Shown here: positions 5,968 to 8,346 of the stretch, piece after piece
Numbering within the stretch: the first letter of the stretch is position 1
How the letters are laid out: each line of letters begins with the position of its first letter
Assembly: GCA_029260195.1 (NCBI GenBank)
Contig: JAJDDS010000378.1
Location: 1 to 8,346 of the forward strand
Origin: Phycisphaerae bacterium
GTDB taxonomy: Bacteria; Planctomycetota; Phycisphaerae; UBA1845
Reading direction: 5' to 3'
DNA length: 8,346 bases
Position numbers and translations under genes: made by a program
The notes under the pieces: generated by a model
Seen by the model: the letters and a program-made list of their open reading frames with translations, nothing else
Databases searched by the model: none
What the model was told of the DNA's origin: nothing

Positions 5968-8346
5968 ACGACCGCTCCCGCCTCATCGAAGTGGCTTTCC
6001 CGCTCAAGCAGGCGTCGTTGGACTCCGTGCATGAGAAGAATGTGCGGCATGGGCATATCTCGACGCTGCACCTCTGGCCCGCGCGGAGGCCGTTGGCGGC
6101 TTGCCGGGCGGCGCTGATCGCTACGCTTCTTCCTGATCCGGGGACGCCGAAGAAGCGGCGCGAGCTTATCGAGAAGATCGGCGGGCGGGTCATCGAGAAG
6201 ATCGAGCGCAAGAAGATGCCGTCCGGCAAGGTCAGGGAGATCGTCAAGGAGGAGACTGTCGGCGGCATCCTGCACTGGGGACGGGAGACGGAGAACAAGG
6301 AAACGCTCGACTGGTTCCGTGCGGAAATCAAGAAGGCATACGGCGGGCGCGCCCCGAAGGTGCTTGATCCGTTCGCGGGCGGCGGGGCCATCCCGCTGGA
6401 GGCCATGCGCCTGGGCTGCGAGGCGACGGCCATCGACATCAACCCGGTCGCGTGGTTCATCCTGAAATGCACGCTGGAGTATCCGCAGAAGCTGGCCGGC
6501 CAGAAGCGACCCCTTCCCGACTTCATCCTCAAAGACCGCGATTTCATGGAGGCGTTCTTCAAGGTGCAAGGCCTGAAGGGCGTCACGCTGCGGACGCAGC
6601 TTGAAAAGCTCGGCTTCGGCGAAGACGAGAACAAAGCTGGCAGGCAAAAGACGTTCGATGTCGGCATGGCTAGCGTTCCGCTCGATGCCGATCTCGCTTG
6701 GCATGTTCGAGCGTGGGGCAAATGGGTGCTGGCCGAGGCGCGTAAGGACTTGGCGAAGTTCTATCCGACCTACGCTGACTTCGCGCCGCTCAAGCCGGGC
6801 AAGAAATACGATCCGCAACCGATGCAACTCGTGCCATTGAAGGATGACGGCACCGCCGACATCGACGCGCTGAACGCCGAGTTCGACGAGACTCACTTGG
6901 ATAACAAACAGAACGCTCGCTGGGTGGCCAAGCCGACGGTGGCCTACCTCTGGGCGCGAACGGTCACATGCAAGAACTGCCGGGCGACGATCCCATTGCT
7001 CAAGACGCGATGGCTTACAAGGAAGGCCACAAAGCGCGTCATCATTACGATGGCACCGAACGCAGACAAGACAGACATCTCGTTTTCCATTCAATGCGGT
7101 GTTCCGTCGCAGGGTGGGAACGCTGCTCAGCGGCGCGAGCATGATCGCCGAATAGCGCAAGGCACGATGAGTCGTGCTGGTGCTTGGTGTCCCTGCTGTG
7201 GCCAGCCAGGTACCGTAGCGATGACACTCGGAGATATCCGACAGGAGGGACTTTCTGGACGGCTAGAGTCAACACTGGTGGCGGTCGTCATAGATGGAGT
7301 CCGCACAAAAGAGTACCGCAATCCGACCGACGTCGAACACTGCGCCGCGCGAGACGCGGTCGGCGTGGTCGATAAGCTCTCGAACGCAATCCCCTTTGGG
7401 CTACCCGACGAACCGACTCCTGCCGGAGGGGGCACGGGTGCTGGCCGCGCGTTTTCCGTTCAGGGCTACGGGTTCATGCATTGGCGAGATTTGTTCACGC
7501 CACGGCAGCTTCTCGCGCTGAGCGTGTTTCTGCTCAAGGCGCGATCCGCCAGAGATCCCCTGCACCAACTGTCGTATCCGCCTGAGTGGGTAACTGGAAT
7601 CGCGGCATATCTAGCGGTCATGCATGATCGGTTGGCAAATCAAGGTAGCACCGTCTCTCGTTGGAATCAGGGTGGAGAGAAAATCGAAGGCACGTTTGCG
7701 CGCTTTGCTCTACCTGTATTGTGGGATTATGCGGAAGTGAATCCGCTGGGCGAGACTAGCGGTGGTTATCCCAGCGCCTTTGAGTGGGTGAGCCTTGCGA
7801 CCGCGCACTGTCTTCGAGCGACTCACGAGAATCCACCGCCCTCAGTCGTTTGCCAAAGCGCCACGCTCGATGGGAATGCCGACGTCGATATCATCGTCAC
7901 GGACCCTCCGTACTACGATGCCATCCCCTACTCCGACCTGATGGACTTCTTTCACATTTGGCTGAGGCGCTCCTTGAAGGGGCTTGCGCCGGAGTGCGAC
8001 ACGGCGTTTGCGGAAGCGCTTGGGCCAAAGTGGGATTCGGAGAAAAACGACGGAGAGCTTATCGACGACGAAAGTCGGTTCGATGGGGACAAGATCGCTT
8101 CAAAGGTTGCATACGAAGATGGGATGTCCCGCGCGTTTGTAGCGTGTCGCAAGATGCTAAAGCCGGACGGTCGCCTTGTCATCGTTTTTGCCAACAAGAA
8201 CCCGGATGCGTGGGAAACACTCGTGGCGGCTGTCATCCGCGCCGGATTCGTCGTTGATGGTAGCTGGCCAATTCAAACGGAGAGAGCGGCTCGTATCCGG
8301 TCGCTTTCCTCTGCTGCGCTTGCTTCGTCGGTCTGGCTCGTGTGCA
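5964..8346 (+). CDS. DUF1156-type DNA adenine methylase with zinc ribbon, 3' truncated
   Basis: A SAM-dependent DNA methyltransferase, likely N6-adenine (COG1743 type). The frame is open without a stop from ATG 5964 to the right edge: 794 residues of a family I recall as about 900-1000. Residues 4-58 are a typical DUF1156 opening (IEVAFPLK...HGHISTLHLWPARRPLAACRAAL). D135-P-F-A-G-G-G is the SAM-binding motif I and D647-P-P-Y-Y is catalytic motif IV. The long insert between them holds a zinc ribbon, C336-K-N-C339 and C409-P-C-C412, and probably target recognition, an order like the alpha group of amino-methylases. Near the edge, GRLVIVFANKN and GSWPIQTE...ASSVWLVC fit the end of the catalytic domain. 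Third-position GC falls in the second half. The start overlaps the HEPN-like gene by four bases. Such methylases mark self DNA in BREX type 3-like and DUF499/DUF1156 defence loci; the system type cannot be settled here. Confidence 0.93.
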   Translation, partial: MNDRSRLIEVAFPLKQASLDSVHEKNVRHGHISTLHLWPARRPLAACRAALIATLLPDPGTPKKRRELIEKIGGRVIEKIERKKMPSGKVREIVKEETVGGILHWGRETENKETLDWFRAEIKKAYGGRAPKVLDPFAGGGAIPLEAMRLGCEATAIDINPVAWFILKCTLEYPQKLAGQKRPLPDFILKDRDFMEAFFKVQGLKGVTLRTQLEKLGFGEDENKAGRQKTFDVGMASVPLDADLAWHVRAWGKWVLAEARKDLAKFYPTYADFAPLKPGKKYDPQPMQLVPLKDDGTADIDALNAEFDETHLDNKQNARWVAKPTVAYLWARTVTCKNCRATIPLLKTRWLTRKATKRVIITMAPNADKTDISFSIQCGVPSQGGNAAQRREHDRRIAQGTMSRAGAWCPCCGQPGTVAMTLGDIRQEGLSGRLESTLVAVVIDGVRTKEYRNPTDVEHCAARDAVGVVDKLSNAIPFGLPDEPTPAGGGTGAGRAFSVQGYGFMHWRDLFTPRQLLALSVFLLKARSARDPLHQLSYPPEWVTGIAAYLAVMHDRLANQGSTVSRWNQGGEKIEGTFARFALPVLWDYAEVNPLGETSGGYPSAFEWVSLATAHCLRATHENPPPSVVCQSATLDGNADVDIIVTDPPYYDAIPYSDLMDFFHIWLRRSLKGLAPECDTAFAEALGPKWDSEKNDGELIDDESRFDGDKIASKVAYEDGMSRAFVACRKMLKPDGRLVIVFANKNPDAWETLVAAVIRAGFVVDGSWPIQTERAARIRSLSSAALASSVWLVC

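Noticed and set aside
5931..7160. 409-residue minus-strand open frame
   Set aside because: It lies wholly opposite the methylase start and the end of the HEPN-like gene. It is a shadow of GC-biased codons, rich in Arg and Leu, and has no family features. The plus-strand frame shows clear DUF1156 motifs.
1..8346. CRISPR array, integrase, transposase or toxin-antitoxin pair
   Set aside because: I saw no regularly spaced direct repeats and no recombinase or transposase motifs in any frame. The HEPN-like protein has no small antitoxin gene beside it in this window.

Overview
The window is bacterial and GC-rich. Its genes are tightly packed with Shine-Dalgarno sites, and the last gene of the main operon is cut by the right edge. 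I cannot name the species. One weak hint is that the tRNA-like 3' end at 121-140 runs past its discriminator A without an encoded CCA, which fits lineages that add CCA after transcription.

Layout. Positions 1-206 hold no gene I can support, but 121-140 (minus strand) is an exact copy of the 3' end of a tRNA-Val(GAC)-type gene with no 5' half beside it. This looks like the far attachment site of an island that lies to the right. On the minus strand, 207-713 encodes a 168-residue protein of unknown function with a near-perfect Shine-Dalgarno site. Positions 714-1222 are a roughly 500-base intergenic region without a convincing gene. It is rich in nested inverted repeats (779-831, 853-904, 947-962, 979-1016) and has a small palindrome (1121-1138) in front of the main operon.

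The main operon runs on the plus strand. It encodes: (1) a 1202-residue fusion of an XRE-type helix-turn-helix, an SNF2/superfamily 2 helicase and a C-terminal DUF3883 domain with a D...ExK nuclease-like signature; (2) 17 bases later, a 372-residue DUF3644-like protein with a HEPN-type R-x4-H motif and a C-terminal helix-turn-helix; (3) overlapping that by ATGA, a DUF1156/COG1743-type DNA adenine methylase with a zinc ribbon, open to the right edge (794 residues seen).

Interpretation. An SNF2 helicase beside a DUF1156 adenine methylase is the kind of pairing found in multi-gene anti-phage systems (BREX type 3, class 1 DISARM and the DUF499/DUF1156 loci come to mind). The genes that would decide which system it is, such as PglZ/BrxC, DrmA/B/C or DUF499/HerA, would lie past the right edge. 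The distinctive points here are the DNA-binding head on the helicase, the putative HEPN ribonuclease between helicase and methylase, and the tRNA-end attachment site. Together they suggest a defence island carrying a methylation-based system with a possible built-in RNA-cleaving back-up. That function is inference; the domain calls come from motifs read in the sequence.
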